NCBI RefSeq assembly: GCF_001904745.1
Contig: NZ_MRCD01000098.1
Coordinates: 1-33,031 of the forward strand
DNA from: Calothrix sp. HK-06
Lineage (GTDB): Bacteria > Cyanobacteriota > Cyanobacteriia > Cyanobacteriales > Nostocaceae
Direction: 5' to 3'
DNA length: 33,031 nt
Below are positions 1 through 7,611 of this stretch, piece after piece. The notes under the pieces are model-generated. The model saw nothing but the letters and a program-made list of their open reading frames with translations. It was not told the DNA's origin and did not search any database. The stretch's first letter is position 1. Every line of letters starts with the position of its first letter. Both the position numbers and the translations under genes were made by a program.

Positions 1-244
1 TTTAATTTTAACAAAACTTATACATATAGTAAAGTATATAAAACTACATGAATGAAGATATATGAGTATTAAAACTTATTGTATCAAAATACCATAGCAG
101 TTTAAGTTACTGATGAATACCGTAACAACACTGTAATTAATTACTCTTTCATAAAGATTTCAAGAAATTATCAACGATTATACGTAAATAACGGTCACGA
201 TTTGTTAAGCTGATAGCGCTGGTAGGAGGAGTAAGGTTAACCTT

Positions 245-1078
245 ATGCGCGTGTTGTTTTCTGGACCGTTAAGCGTTGAGAGAATAACGGTTAATATTGC
301 AAATCTGCCGACATCGTTAGATGGAACTATATTAGTACATCTGTCTGATTTGCATTATGACGGTTTGCGCTTGTCAGATGAAATGCTTGAACAGGCGATT
401 AAAATTAGTAATGAAGCAGAACCTGACTTGGTTGTGCTTACAGGCGATTATGTCACCGATGACCCATCACCAGTTCATCAATTAGTACAGCACCTCAAGC
501 ATTTACAAACGCGCGCTGGAATTTGCGCTTGTTTAGGAAACCACGATTTGTACTACAAAAACTCACGCTCTACAGTAACCGATGCTTTTACTAGTATCGG
601 TATTCAAGTTTTATGGGACGAAATTGGTTATCCCTTGGGAGCAGAGTTACCTTTTGTTGGTCTTGCTGATTATTGGTCAGGCAAATTTGACCCAACAATA
701 CTCGACCAACTCGACCCGAATACACCCCGCATTGTTCTCTCCCACAATCCAGATACGTTTGAATTTGTACAAAAGTGGCGCGTAGATTTACAGCTTAGTG
801 GTCATACCCACGGTTCACAAATCGTAATTCCTGGGGTTGGACCTTTGGTTGTGTACTACAACAAGGTTATTCGCAAAATACCACGCAAAATCCGTAAGTA
901 TATACCTTTTCTACGTGGTGGTTGTGCTAAAGTTGTACGACATTGGGAATGGGCACAAGGTTTCCACCAAGTTGGAAACAATCAACTTTACGTCAATCGT
1001 GGTTTAGGAACTTATCCTCCTGGGCGCCTGTTTTGCCCACCCGAAGTAACTATTATTACTCTTAAAAGCGCTTCGTAG
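245..1078 (+). CDS. Calcineurin-like metallophosphoesterase
   Basis: A 277-residue protein with the full metallophosphoesterase motif set: DLH at 35-37, GDY at 67-69, GNHD at 98-101, SHNPD at 166-170 and GHTHG at 186-190. These residues bind the dinuclear metal centre in this family. The arrangement most resembles the YaeI/YkuE type of phosphohydrolases, which often act on lipid head groups or related phosphoesters, but the substrate cannot be read from sequence. No clear signal peptide is seen. The ATG at 245 follows AGGAGG at 224-229 (rather distant) and AAGG at 233-236. No neighbour suggests an operon. The gene is followed directly by a strong hairpin (1087-1129). Family assignment is firm; substrate is unknown. 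Confidence 0.88.
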   Translation: MRVLFSGPLSVERITVNIANLPTSLDGTILVHLSDLHYDGLRLSDEMLEQAIKISNEAEPDLVVLTGDYVTDDPSPVHQLVQHLKHLQTRAGICACLGNHDLYYKNSRSTVTDAFTSIGIQVLWDEIGYPLGAELPFVGLADYWSGKFDPTILDQLDPNTPRIVLSHNPDTFEFVQKWRVDLQLSGHTHGSQIVIPGVGPLVVYYNKVIRKIPRKIRKYIPFLRGGCAKVVRHWEWAQGFHQVGNNQLYVNRGLGTYPPGRLFCPPEVTIITLKSAS

Positions 1079-1086
1079 GTTGGGGA

Positions 1087-1129
1087 GCCACTCGCTACAA
1101 CCAGGGGAACCCTGGTTGTAGCGAGTGGC
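1087..1129. repeat. Perfect 20-bp stem-loop, GAA loop
   Basis: Bases 1087-1106 are the exact reverse complement of 1110-1129, separated by GAA. A short outer stem (GTTGGG at 1079-1084 with CCCAAC at 1145-1150) may extend it past an internal bulge. It begins 8 bases after the stop codon of the phosphoesterase gene, so it could end transcription or protect the 3' end, but no T-run follows on either side. It looks like a member of a dispersed palindromic repeat family. Confidence 0.8.
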
Positions 1130-1367
1130 GTTGGAGGAACGGAACCCAACACAACCAATACTGCTCTATATCATTAATTTTGATAGCAAATATTTTTACC
1201 GTAGAGACTTATAGGACACAGAGTAGAGATGCAAGGAACCAGAACGTCGAATCAAGAGTTAAAGTGAGGCGCCTGTATCCTAAAATGAATGACATGGAGT
1301 AATAGTAGTTCGTGTCATAAGTTTTGGAGAGTACAAATATTGGCAACGGATGATGAACGGATGTAAC

Positions 1368-1450
1368 GGATGGTTGATTTTCAATAACTAGATTTTGTTT
1401 GTAACCAATAACTTATCCGCTACATCCGTTGCTAACTAACCGCTCAAAAT
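1368..1450. repeat. 82-bp dispersed repeat, copy 1
   Basis: This segment is nearly identical to 11632-11713, differing only near its right end. It is preceded by CAACGGATG-type units (1343-1367) that can pair with CATCCGTTGC at 1423-1432, making a foldback. It is noncoding here, whereas copy 2 runs through the end of a gene. Confidence 0.85.
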
Positions 1451-1548
1451 TAATGACACAGACTAATAGTGGGTTTTAGTTTTTATATAAGTAAATATGC
1501 TTGAATTATAGAAAAATATTAATATAGTTACCTATCAAACAAGCAATT

Positions 1549-2718
1549 ATGGGCAGCATCTCAAAAATCGGCTTGACTATCACCGCGTCAACTATACTGA
1601 GTCTTACCACAACCAGTTCAGCCATCGCTGCTTCGTTTTACTCTATTACTGATATTGGTGTTATTGGTCGTAACGAGCAAACTGGGCAAGAAAGCAGTCA
1701 AGCATTTGGAATTAACAATAAAAACCAAGTTGTCGGTGTTTCTACTATTGGTTTTACACCTCTGGGTGGTGGTGGGTTTGTTTGGGATAGCCAAAATGGA
1801 TTTCAAAATATTGCCATTAGTTCACTTGGTCCCTTCGGCAATACCAGAGCATACGGTATCAACGATAAAGGTATAGTTGTTGGCGATACTGTTACTGGTA
1901 GGCAAAGTCGAAGAGGGTTTGCCTGGGATAGCCAAACAGCACAGGAACTAAATAACTTAAATTTGACATTACCAACAAACCCTGTTGTTGCTTTTAGTCT
2001 GGCACGCGCGATTAACAACAATAACCAAGTTGTTGGTAGCTCTACCATCGAACAAGGAGAGCGCGCTTATATATCAGATAGCATCAACGGTATACGAAAT
2101 CTTGGAACATTAGGCGCCAATACAAACGATTCTAATTATGGCGCCAGTGCAGCTTATGCTATTAACGACAAAGGCGAGGTAGTTGGTAGCTCTGATGGTA
2201 AAGTTTTTTTATGGGATAGCACCAACGGTTTACAAGACCTGAAATTTACAGGCATCGGTTTTGGTATCAATGAAAAAACTCAAGTTGTAGGTGTCACAAG
2301 CTCTGGTCGTGAACTCGCTTTTTTATGGGATAGAGCAAACGGTATACAAAGTTTAGGCGCCTTACCTAACAATACCAACAACACCAGCCAAGCATTTAGT
2401 ATCAATGAAAATAGTCAAATAGTTGGTTTATCAAGCTCAGAACAAGGAAACAGAGCAGTAATTTGGCAAAACGGAATTATTTCTGACTTGAATAACCTAA
2501 TACCCAGTAATAGCGGTTGGGTTCTTAACGAGGCAAGAGGAATTAATGACGCTGGATATATTGTTGGGACTGGTGTTATTAACAATGTTCAGCACGCTTT
2601 TTTATTACAACCTGTATCACCAAGTACACAAATACCAGAATCGCGGACAACGTTAGGTTTATTAATATTTGCCACAGGCGCCATCGTTACATGGAAAAGA
2701 AAGTTCAAGGTAATATGA
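1549..2718 (+). CDS. HAF-repeat secreted protein with PEP-CTERM-like tail
   Basis: A 389-residue exported protein. The N-terminus (about 1-28) is a signal peptide ending near AIAAS. The body carries at least seven repeats of the pattern (A/G)xxIN(D/N/E)xxxxVVG, the hallmark of the HAF extracellular repeat family. The C-terminus has a PES motif at about 363, then a hydrophobic helix (about 367-380) and the basic tail WKRKFK, which is the layout of a PEP-CTERM exosortase sorting signal. The protein is therefore probably processed and anchored or released at the cell surface. The function of HAF repeats is not known. The ATG at 1549 directly precedes the signal peptide; no good Shine-Dalgarno is visible. 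Confidence 0.85.
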   Translation: MGSISKIGLTITASTILSLTTTSSAIAASFYSITDIGVIGRNEQTGQESSQAFGINNKNQVVGVSTIGFTPLGGGGFVWDSQNGFQNIAISSLGPFGNTRAYGINDKGIVVGDTVTGRQSRRGFAWDSQTAQELNNLNLTLPTNPVVAFSLARAINNNNQVVGSSTIEQGERAYISDSINGIRNLGTLGANTNDSNYGASAAYAINDKGEVVGSSDGKVFLWDSTNGLQDLKFTGIGFGINEKTQVVGVTSSGRELAFLWDRANGIQSLGALPNNTNNTSQAFSINENSQIVGLSSSEQGNRAVIWQNGIISDLNNLIPSNSGWVLNEARGINDAGYIVGTGVINNVQHAFLLQPVSPSTQIPESRTTLGLLIFATGAIVTWKRKFKVI

Positions 2719-2751
2719 TGTAAATTCTCGATTATTAAGGACAGCGGATTC

Positions 2752-3750
2752 GTGATAGTACGCTACGATTGGCAAGAAGCCGAAATACGCGAAATCTACA
2801 ATACATCAATACTAGAGCTAGTTTATCAAGCAGCTAGCGTCCATCGCCAGTATCATAACCCTAAGCAAATTCAAGTTTGTAAGCTTATATCTATTAAAAC
2901 AGGCGCCTGTCCTGAAGATTGTGGTTATTGTGCCCAGTCATCTCGCTACAAAACAGAAGTAACACCCCAAGCACTTCTAGAAAAAGAAACAGTTCTTAAT
3001 ATTGCAAAACAAGCAAAAGCTAGTGGTATTAGTCGCGTTTGTATGGGCGCCGCTTGGCGTGAAGTACGCGATAATAAACAATTTGAGGAAGTCCTTGACA
3101 TGGTTAAAGATGTCACCTCAATGGGGTTAGAGGTTTGCTGCACGTTGGGAATGCTTACCGAAAACCAAGCAAAGCGTTTAGATGAAGCAGGACTTTACGC
3201 TTATAACCATAATCTTGATACTTCGCGCGATTATTACAGCACAATTATTACCACACGAACCTACGACGACCGTCTCAATACAATAAATAACGTTCGTCAA
3301 ACCAATGTAACCGTCTGTTCGGGTGGTATTTTAGGTTTGGGTGAAACTGCTGAAGACCGAGTATCAATGCTACATACTCTTTCAACGTTAAACCCTCATC
3401 CCGAATCGGTACCAATTAATATTCTTTCACAAGTTAAAGGCACACCCCTCGAAAATCAACCCGATGTCCCATTTTGGGATGTAATACGGATGATTTCCAC
3501 TGCTCGTATTATTATGCCTACATCTGACGTGCGCTTAAGTGCAGGCAGAGCCAGACTATCTCAAGTCGAACAGGCATTTTGTTTTATGGCAGGCGCCAAT
3601 TCTATCTTTTCCAGCGACGATGGACACATGCTCACCGTCACCACACCCTGTCCTGGTTATGATGCCGACAGCGAATTACTAAACCTACTAGGATTATCCA
3701 TGCGGGCGCCATTCGTCAAGAAAAATCAAACCATACCCCAAGCCATCTAA
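2752..3750 (+). CDS. bioB: Biotin synthase
   Basis: Biotin synthase is a radical-SAM enzyme that inserts sulfur into dethiobiotin in the last step of biotin synthesis. The 332-residue length fits the family. The radical-SAM cysteines are C53, C57 and C60 (CPEDCGYC). Conserved segments such as [26 protein letters not shown] and RLSAGR are all present, and the last supplies the conserved arginine near the [2Fe-2S] site. The start is a GTG at 2752 with AAGGA about 10 bases upstream. It lies 33 bases after the HAF gene with no terminator between, so cotranscription is possible, though a functional link is not obvious. No other bio gene is in the window. Confidence 0.96.
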   Translation: MIVRYDWQEAEIREIYNTSILELVYQAASVHRQYHNPKQIQVCKLISIKTGACPEDCGYCAQSSRYKTEVTPQALLEKETVLNIAKQAKASGISRVCMGAAWREVRDNKQFEEVLDMVKDVTSMGLEVCCTLGMLTENQAKRLDEAGLYAYNHNLDTSRDYYSTIITTRTYDDRLNTINNVRQTNVTVCSGGILGLGETAEDRVSMLHTLSTLNPHPESVPINILSQVKGTPLENQPDVPFWDVIRMISTARIIMPTSDVRLSAGRARLSQVEQAFCFMAGANSIFSSDDGHMLTVTTPCPGYDADSELLNLLGLSMRAPFVKKNQTIPQAI

Positions 3751-3755
3751 ATCAT

Positions 3756-3820
3756 GTAGAGACGCGAGATATTCCCTGCGGGACACTACGTGAACGCTTC
3801 TTTATATATCGCGTCTTTAC
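3756..3820. repeat. GTAGAGACG-family inverted repeat
   Basis: GTAGAGACGCGA at 3756-3767 pairs with TCGCGTCTTTAC at 3809-3820 (one mismatch). The loop contains the short palindrome CCCTGCGGG. It lies between the convergent bioB and petL genes and could serve as a two-way terminator. Relatives are at 6234-6263 and 30488-30519. Confidence 0.8.
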
Positions 3821-3824
3821 AAAA

Positions 3825-3917
3825 TTAAATAATTTTAGCCGCGCGTAGCCCAAACAGCAGACCTACAGCCAAAGCAAAGAAGGCGCCAATATAAAGAACA
3901 AAGAAAATTGTACCCAT
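3825..3917 (-). CDS. petL: Cytochrome b6f subunit PetL (30 residues)
   Basis: A 30-codon gene that short-ORF filters miss. The product is one hydrophobic helix ending in GLLFGLRAAKII, which matches the ending I recall for cyanobacterial PetL (GLLFGLRxAKI). PetL is a one-helix small subunit at the periphery of the cytochrome b6f complex in the thylakoid membrane, where it helps stabilise the dimer. The ATG at 3917 (minus strand) is preceded by GGAG with suitable spacing, supporting real translation. It is convergent with bioB. A symmetrical site at 4009-4025 lies about 90 bases upstream. Other one-helix proteins (PetM, PsbX-like) are less likely given the C-terminal motif. Confidence 0.75.
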   Translation of the reverse strand: MGTIFFVLYIGAFFALAVGLLFGLRAAKII

Positions 3918-4226
3918 TTTAAGTTTCTCCACAAATATTCATCATTCTATATTCAATCATCCCGCACTACACTTGTAAAACCGAGTTTTTTGGTAGCTCG
4001 CGTAAAACTACGTAAAGTTTACGTAAACTTCTTAAAATTTTTAACAGGATTTCGTAATTACTTTATAGTTATAGATTGTATTTAAACGATATTGACGCGA
4101 AAATCGGAATCTGGAAAGATTTGAGTCCCATCCGGAATATTGTTCAGTACACACGTATATCAAAGAAATAACCAGCACTTGCTGTACTCTTATTAGATTA
4201 AATACACCTACACAAACGAGTTATAG
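3918..4226. other. Divergent intergenic region, petL / CAP gene
   Basis: This AT-rich divergent region must hold the promoters of petL (minus) and the CAP gene at 4227 (plus). The only clear structure is the symmetrical site at 4009-4025. No further short gene could be supported. Confidence 0.5.
4009..4025. promoter_or_regulatory. 17-bp palindrome with CGTAAA repeats
   Basis: TACGTAAAGTTTACGTA is perfectly symmetrical around base 4017. CGTAAA recurs at 4001, 4011 and 4022, about one helical turn apart. Spacing and symmetry suit a protein-binding site in the petL / CAP-gene divergent region. Which protein would bind is unknown. Confidence 0.4.
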
Positions 4227-4766
4227 ATGATTCGACAAACTGCTTTTGGCATAGCTCTAAGTACGATTGTCCTTGCTAGCGGGTTAACAAATGCCATACC
4301 AACCCAGACTTCAGCAAAAAAAGTTAATCAAGTAAAGTCAGTGCCAATTACTAGCCAAGCTTTACTAACTGGTAATTTCAATACCAGCGAGTTAGAGAAA
4401 TCTGTTTTTGAGCAAATCAATAGCTATCGAGCTTCTAAAGGTTTATCGAGACTCACACTCAGCAGCAGAATTTCAAAGCAAGCAAGGGTTCACAGTCAAA
4501 ATATGGCTAGTGGCAAAGTTCCTTTTAGCCACAATGGCTTTGAAAAGCGCGTCAAATCTACAGCAGTTCGTTACCAAAGCGCTGCTGAAAACGTAGCTTT
4601 TAATCAAGGATACGATGACCCTGTTGCTGAAGCGATTCGCGGTTGGATTAAAAGTCCTGGTCACTTAAAAAATCTTAAGGGCAATTACAACCTGACTGGT
4701 ATCGGAGTTGCCACCAATAAACAAGGACAGGTCTATCTCACTCAAATTTTTATTCTTAATCGATGA
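4227..4766 (+). CDS. Secreted CAP-domain (SCP/PR-1) protein
   Basis: A 179-residue protein with a signal peptide (about 1-24, cleavage near TNA) followed by one CAP domain (about 55-178). Typical CAP elements are visible: INSYRASKGL, the histidine segment HSQNMASGK with PFSHNGF, AAENVAFNQGY, the GWIKSPGH segment and the final strand. Bacterial CAP proteins are small extracellular proteins, often cell-wall or matrix associated; their biochemical activity is mostly unsettled. The next gene is a close paralogue, so this is a tandem duplication. The gap between them (152 bases) is large enough for a separate promoter. Confidence 0.87.
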   Translation: MIRQTAFGIALSTIVLASGLTNAIPTQTSAKKVNQVKSVPITSQALLTGNFNTSELEKSVFEQINSYRASKGLSRLTLSSRISKQARVHSQNMASGKVPFSHNGFEKRVKSTAVRYQSAAENVAFNQGYDDPVAEAIRGWIKSPGHLKNLKGNYNLTGIGVATNKQGQVYLTQIFILNR

Positions 4767-4918
4767 CTAACTTTAAATAATAAGTGCAAACACTTAATAA
4801 ATATCTTTGTGTGTGTCAATTTAAAAACTGTCCTCAAACCGATTTTTACGTAAGCAGATAAAAAATAATCGGTGTAGATTAAAACAGTGTTCCCTATTAA
4901 TTGACGAGCTAGATATTT

Positions 4919-5446
4919 ATGAACCGACATGTTATTACTATCGGTGCTATTTTACTCGCAAGCGGATTCATTTCGCTGCCAAACAGCACTTCCGCAAACA
5001 CGCGGCTATCTTCTAGACAGGCGCCGCGTGTTATCCAGGTTGCACAATCTACCACTGTCAATACTAATACTCTCGAACAGTCAATTCTTGACAAAATCAA
5101 TCAGTACCGCGCATCAAAAGGACTGTCTAAATTAACACGCAATACTAAAATAGATAATCAGGCTAGAATGCATAGTCAAAATATGGCTAACGGCAAAATT
5201 CCATTTAGCCACCAAGATTTTAGTAATCGCGTAAAGTCTATAGGCATGGCTTATAATGGCGCCGCTGAAAATATAGCATACAACCAAGGTTATAAAGACC
5301 CAGCAACTCAAGCTGTTCAAGGTTGGCTTAAAAGTCAGGGTCATAAACAAAACATCGAAGGCAATTACAGCCAAACTGGAATTGGTGTAGCAGCTAATAG
5401 TAAGGGAGAAATCTACTTCACAGAGATTTTCATCAATAACAAGTAG
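4919..5446 (+). CDS. Secreted CAP-domain protein, tandem paralogue
   Basis: A 175-residue protein with a signal peptide (about 1-27) and one CAP domain. It shares the segments ASKGL, HSQNMA, PFSH, AAEN and NQGY with its upstream neighbour and is alignable without large gaps, so the two arose by tandem duplication. The linker between signal peptide and domain has diverged most. The start ATG at 4919 is chosen because it opens a standard signal peptide; no convincing Shine-Dalgarno is seen. Function is as uncertain as for other bacterial CAP proteins. Confidence 0.87.
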   Translation: MNRHVITIGAILLASGFISLPNSTSANTRLSSRQAPRVIQVAQSTTVNTNTLEQSILDKINQYRASKGLSKLTRNTKIDNQARMHSQNMANGKIPFSHQDFSNRVKSIGMAYNGAAENIAYNQGYKDPATQAVQGWLKSQGHKQNIEGNYSQTGIGVAANSKGEIYFTEIFINNK

Positions 5447-5452
5447 ATTAAT

Positions 5453-5528
5453 AGTGCTGAGTTGAAAGTGCTGAGTGCTGAGTAGATAATATAGTGTACT
5501 CTTTACTCAGCACTCAGCACTCAGCACT
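5453..5528. repeat. CAGCACT heptamer array folded as inverted repeat
   Basis: Three exact CAGCACT units (5508-5528) follow inverted copies AGTGCTG at 5453-5459, 5467-5473 and 5474-5480, so the arms can pair. Heptamer tandem repeats (STRR-type) are known in heterocystous cyanobacteria. The array ends 10 bases before the start codon of the next gene, where a Shine-Dalgarno would be expected. The same heptamer recurs at 24602-24636. Confidence 0.88.
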
Positions 5529-5538
5529 CATTACTTCT

Positions 5539-6168
5539 ATGACACTACCTGATTTTCAAGTTTGCGACAGCGATATTGATGAAGCGACTCTATCGACTTA
5601 TTTAAAAAGTGATGCGATTGCTGTTGATACAGAAACAATGGGACTACTACCACAACGTGACCGTTTGTGCTTAGTTCAATTATGTAATAGTGACGGTCAA
5701 GTTACGGCAATTCGGATTTTACGTGGACAAACCGAAGCCAAAAACTTAAAAAAACTGCTTGAAGCGACAAATACCGTTAAAATCTTCCACTTCGCGCGTT
5801 TTGACCTCGCTGCACTGCGCTACAATCTTGACATTAATGTCCAGCCTCTTTTTTGCACTAAAATAGCCAGTAAGCTCGCGCGTACCTACACAAACCGTCA
5901 CGGACTCAAAGAATTAATCCTCGAACTCGAAAAAGTAGAACTTGACAAAAGCGCACAAAGTTCTGACTGGGGAAACGCAGTTAATCTAAGTGAAGCTCAG
6001 TTAAGTTATGCTGCCAACGATGTTCGGTACCTAATTAGCGCACGGCAAAAACTAATAGATATGCTGAAACGCGAAGAACGCTACGATATCGCAGAGCAGT
6101 GTTTTCAATGTTTGCCCACAATCGTAACGTTAGATTTAATGCAGTTCAAAGATTTATTTGAACACTAA
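5539..6168 (+). CDS. RNase D-like 3'-5' exonuclease (DEDDy)
   Basis: A 209-residue stand-alone DEDDy exonuclease domain of the RNase D type. Metal ligands visible are D30 and E32 (DTETMG), D89 in HFARFDLAAL, and Y157/D161 in YAANDVRYL. It lacks the HRDC domains of E. coli RNase D, as is common for short cyanobacterial versions, so it probably trims RNA 3' ends. The reading frame is open back to a GTG at 5494, but that extra N-terminus is simply translation of the heptamer repeat. ATG 5539, giving MTLPDFQVCD, is the natural start. A second DEDDy gene begins at 32227. Confidence 0.88.
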   Translation: MTLPDFQVCDSDIDEATLSTYLKSDAIAVDTETMGLLPQRDRLCLVQLCNSDGQVTAIRILRGQTEAKNLKKLLEATNTVKIFHFARFDLAALRYNLDINVQPLFCTKIASKLARTYTNRHGLKELILELEKVELDKSAQSSDWGNAVNLSEAQLSYAANDVRYLISARQKLIDMLKREERYDIAEQCFQCLPTIVTLDLMQFKDLFEH

Positions 6169-6175
6169 CTTAAAT

Positions 6176-6232
6176 AGTTATGAGTTGTGAGTTATGAGTT
6201 ACAAATTTATGCCTAACTCCTAACTGCTAACT
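6176..6232. repeat. AGTTATG / CTAACT heptamer foldback
   Basis: Three heptamers of the AGTT(A/G)TG type (6176-6196) face three of the (C/G)CTAACT type (6212-6232), which are their near inverse, so the array can fold. It lies between convergent genes, 8 bases after the exonuclease stop. Confidence 0.8.
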
Positions 6233-6233
6233 C

Positions 6234-6263
6234 GTACAGACGCGAGGAACATCGCGTCTCTAC
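6234..6263. repeat. GTAGAGACG-family hairpin
   Basis: GTACAGACGCGA at 6234-6245 pairs with TCGCGTCTCTAC at 6252-6263 (one mismatch), with a 6-base loop. It lies 4 bases beyond the stop codon of the minus-strand rhodanese gene and may terminate both convergent transcripts. Confidence 0.8.
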
Positions 6264-6267
6264 ATAT

Positions 6268-6720
6268 TTACACTTCTTTATTTTGGGTTTCTGTATGATT
6301 CTTAAGGCGTGCTACAACGTTGTAATCATCGGCGCCAGCAGGAGTCATGGATTCAACAATACCTTCGGTTGGTCCACCGATGGCTTTCCATGCAGCTAAA
6401 CCACCTCTTAGTTCTGATATGCTTTCATATCCAGCACTTCTAAGATGTTGTGCTGCTTGTGCAGTTTGTTGTTCACCTTCACCATAAAGGTAGATGTCAC
6501 GACTTTTTTGGATTGTAGCTGCCATTCTTTCCAAATCTTCTAATGGCATTGACATGGCGCCCATGATATGACCTTCATTAAATGCTCTACGCTCACGCAC
6601 GTCAATAATTGTGAAAGCTGGCTCACCCCATTCAAGACGTGATTTTAATGCATGAACATCAGAACGGTCATTAGTAGGCGGCTCTTGAGGAATGATATTA
6701 TCGAAAAGTTTGTTAGCCAT
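6268..6720 (-). CDS. Rhodanese-like domain protein lacking the catalytic Cys
   Basis: A 150-residue single rhodanese domain: IIDVRERRAFNEGHI (CH2A-like) at about 38-52, the active-site loop YLYGEGEQQT at about 77-86, and GGLAAWKAIGGP near the end. In active rhodaneses the loop begins with a catalytic cysteine; here that position is glycine, so sulfur transfer by persulfide is not possible. Such inactive versions usually act as binding or regulatory modules. The C-terminal 35 residues extend beyond the domain. The ATG at 6720 has GGGGAG upstream with good spacing. Confidence 0.85.
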   Translation of the reverse strand: MANKLFDNIIPQEPPTNDRSDVHALKSRLEWGEPAFTIIDVRERRAFNEGHIMGAMSMPLEDLERMAATIQKSRDIYLYGEGEQQTAQAAQHLRSAGYESISELRGGLAAWKAIGGPTEGIVESMTPAGADDYNVVARLKNHTETQNKEV

Positions 6721-6822
6721 ATAATTTTCTCCCCGACATTTAAAGATGCCAGATATTTTTCAGAAATTTGATTACTAAAAAGAATTTATCTAAAACTAAT
6801 CAGGATTTAATCTTTCCATAGA

Positions 6823-6870
6823 GTGAAGCGTGGAGATATATATCTTTGGTTATAATATCTCCCCGTTCAC
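6823..6870. terminator. Imperfect stem-loop between two minus genes
   Basis: Bases 6823-6839 pair imperfectly with 6855-6870, with an uninterrupted GGAGATAT / ATATCTCC core. It lies downstream of the 6924-7433 gene and upstream of the rhodanese gene, both minus strand. It may end or attenuate the first transcript. There is no T-run, so the role is uncertain. Confidence 0.4.
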
Positions 6871-6923
6871 TAGATATACCTGAAAGAAAACTTTAGGTTG
6901 ACAATCGAGATTCTCAATTTCTC

Positions 6924-7433
6924 TTACGCAAGCACAAAGTCAACATCATTAGTTCCAGCAGCTTGTGACTGACCAGAAGTTAATAATTGTCCATTGACAT
7001 CAACGGCAAAAGGTGTTCCTGCTAAATTAAGGTTGTAATCAGTTTTATTACCTGTGTACCCAACACTGGCAATCATTTTACGTCCAGCATCTGTATACTG
7101 GAACGCCATCATTTGGTTTTTATTTTGCTTATTATCTTGTGCCCAAATAACCATGTACTGCTGACCCTGGTAGTCAAAAATTTTGGGTGGACGGTTAGGG
7201 ACATATCGACCTGGGTCTCCAAAACTGGCATCTAAAAATGACTGTACAGAACTTGGTTCTACAGTAGCATAAGCAACTTCTTCAGGTGATGTTGGTTCCG
7301 CATCACCTTGACTCTCGTCAACTACTTCTTCTTCTCCACGATTTTTAAAATAATCTACTGCTGCCTTCGTTCCAATTGCACCAACGGTAGCGATACCTGC
7401 ACCAACTAATACATTACGAAGTAAATTATTCAT
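6924..7433 (-). CDS. Conserved hypothetical protein
   Basis: A 169-residue protein I cannot assign to a named family. The first 27 residues contain a hydrophobic glycine/alanine-rich segment (VLVGAGIATVGAIGTKAAV) that could be a membrane anchor or export signal. An acidic linker follows (about 33-55, EEEVVDESQGD). The rest is a compact, probably beta-rich domain with YQGQQYMVIWAQD and FQYTDAGRKMIASVGYTG. The ATG at 7433 has AGGAG upstream, so it is a real translated gene. No functional neighbour helps. Confidence 0.6.
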   Translation of the reverse strand: MNNLLRNVLVGAGIATVGAIGTKAAVDYFKNRGEEEVVDESQGDAEPTSPEEVAYATVEPSSVQSFLDASFGDPGRYVPNRPPKIFDYQGQQYMVIWAQDNKQNKNQMMAFQYTDAGRKMIASVGYTGNKTDYNLNLAGTPFAVDVNGQLLTSGQSQAAGTNDVDFVLA

Positions 7434-7535
7434 CGTTTCTCCTGATGGATTAAAAGCATCGTGGATAATACTATCACCAACTGTCTAATATCATTAATAT
7501 ATACATTTTTTTTATACATTTGATAATCTAAAATC

Positions 7536-7602
7536 AGAAACCCGGTTTCTTTGTTGATATATTGTAATAAAAACGATAATTTGCGTATAAACCCGGTTTC
7601 TT
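7536..7602. repeat. Pair of AGAAACCCGGTTTCT palindromes
   Basis: AGAAACCCGGTTTCT at 7536-7550 recurs, slightly shortened, at 7589-7602. Each is self-complementary and the two lie about 40 bases apart. The arrangement is repeated at 30537-30618 beside another minus-strand gene end. The second unit lies 10 bases past the pdxA stop codon. Confidence 0.85.
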
Positions 7603-7611
7603 TTATTAAAG

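Larger units (their letters stand above)
1079..1548. other. Repeat-rich noncoding stretch
   Basis: No credible gene is seen. The stretch holds a 20-bp perfect hairpin (1087-1129), a CAACGGAT-type foldback beginning at 1343, and copy 1 of an 82-bp repeat (1368-1450). Two diverged direct repeats of about 27 bp (1282-1308 and 1447-1473, 22 of 27 identical by eye) bracket the foldback. The last 80 bases are AT-rich and probably carry the promoter of the gene at 1549. Confidence 0.6.

Noticed and set aside
5453-5528. CRISPR array
   Set aside because: Units are 7 bases without spacers, and no cas gene is in the window. These are tandem heptamers.
5494-5538. N-terminal extension of the exonuclease gene from a GTG
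   Set aside because: The added 15 residues are translation of the CAGCACT heptamer repeat; ATG 5539 starts the conserved protein.
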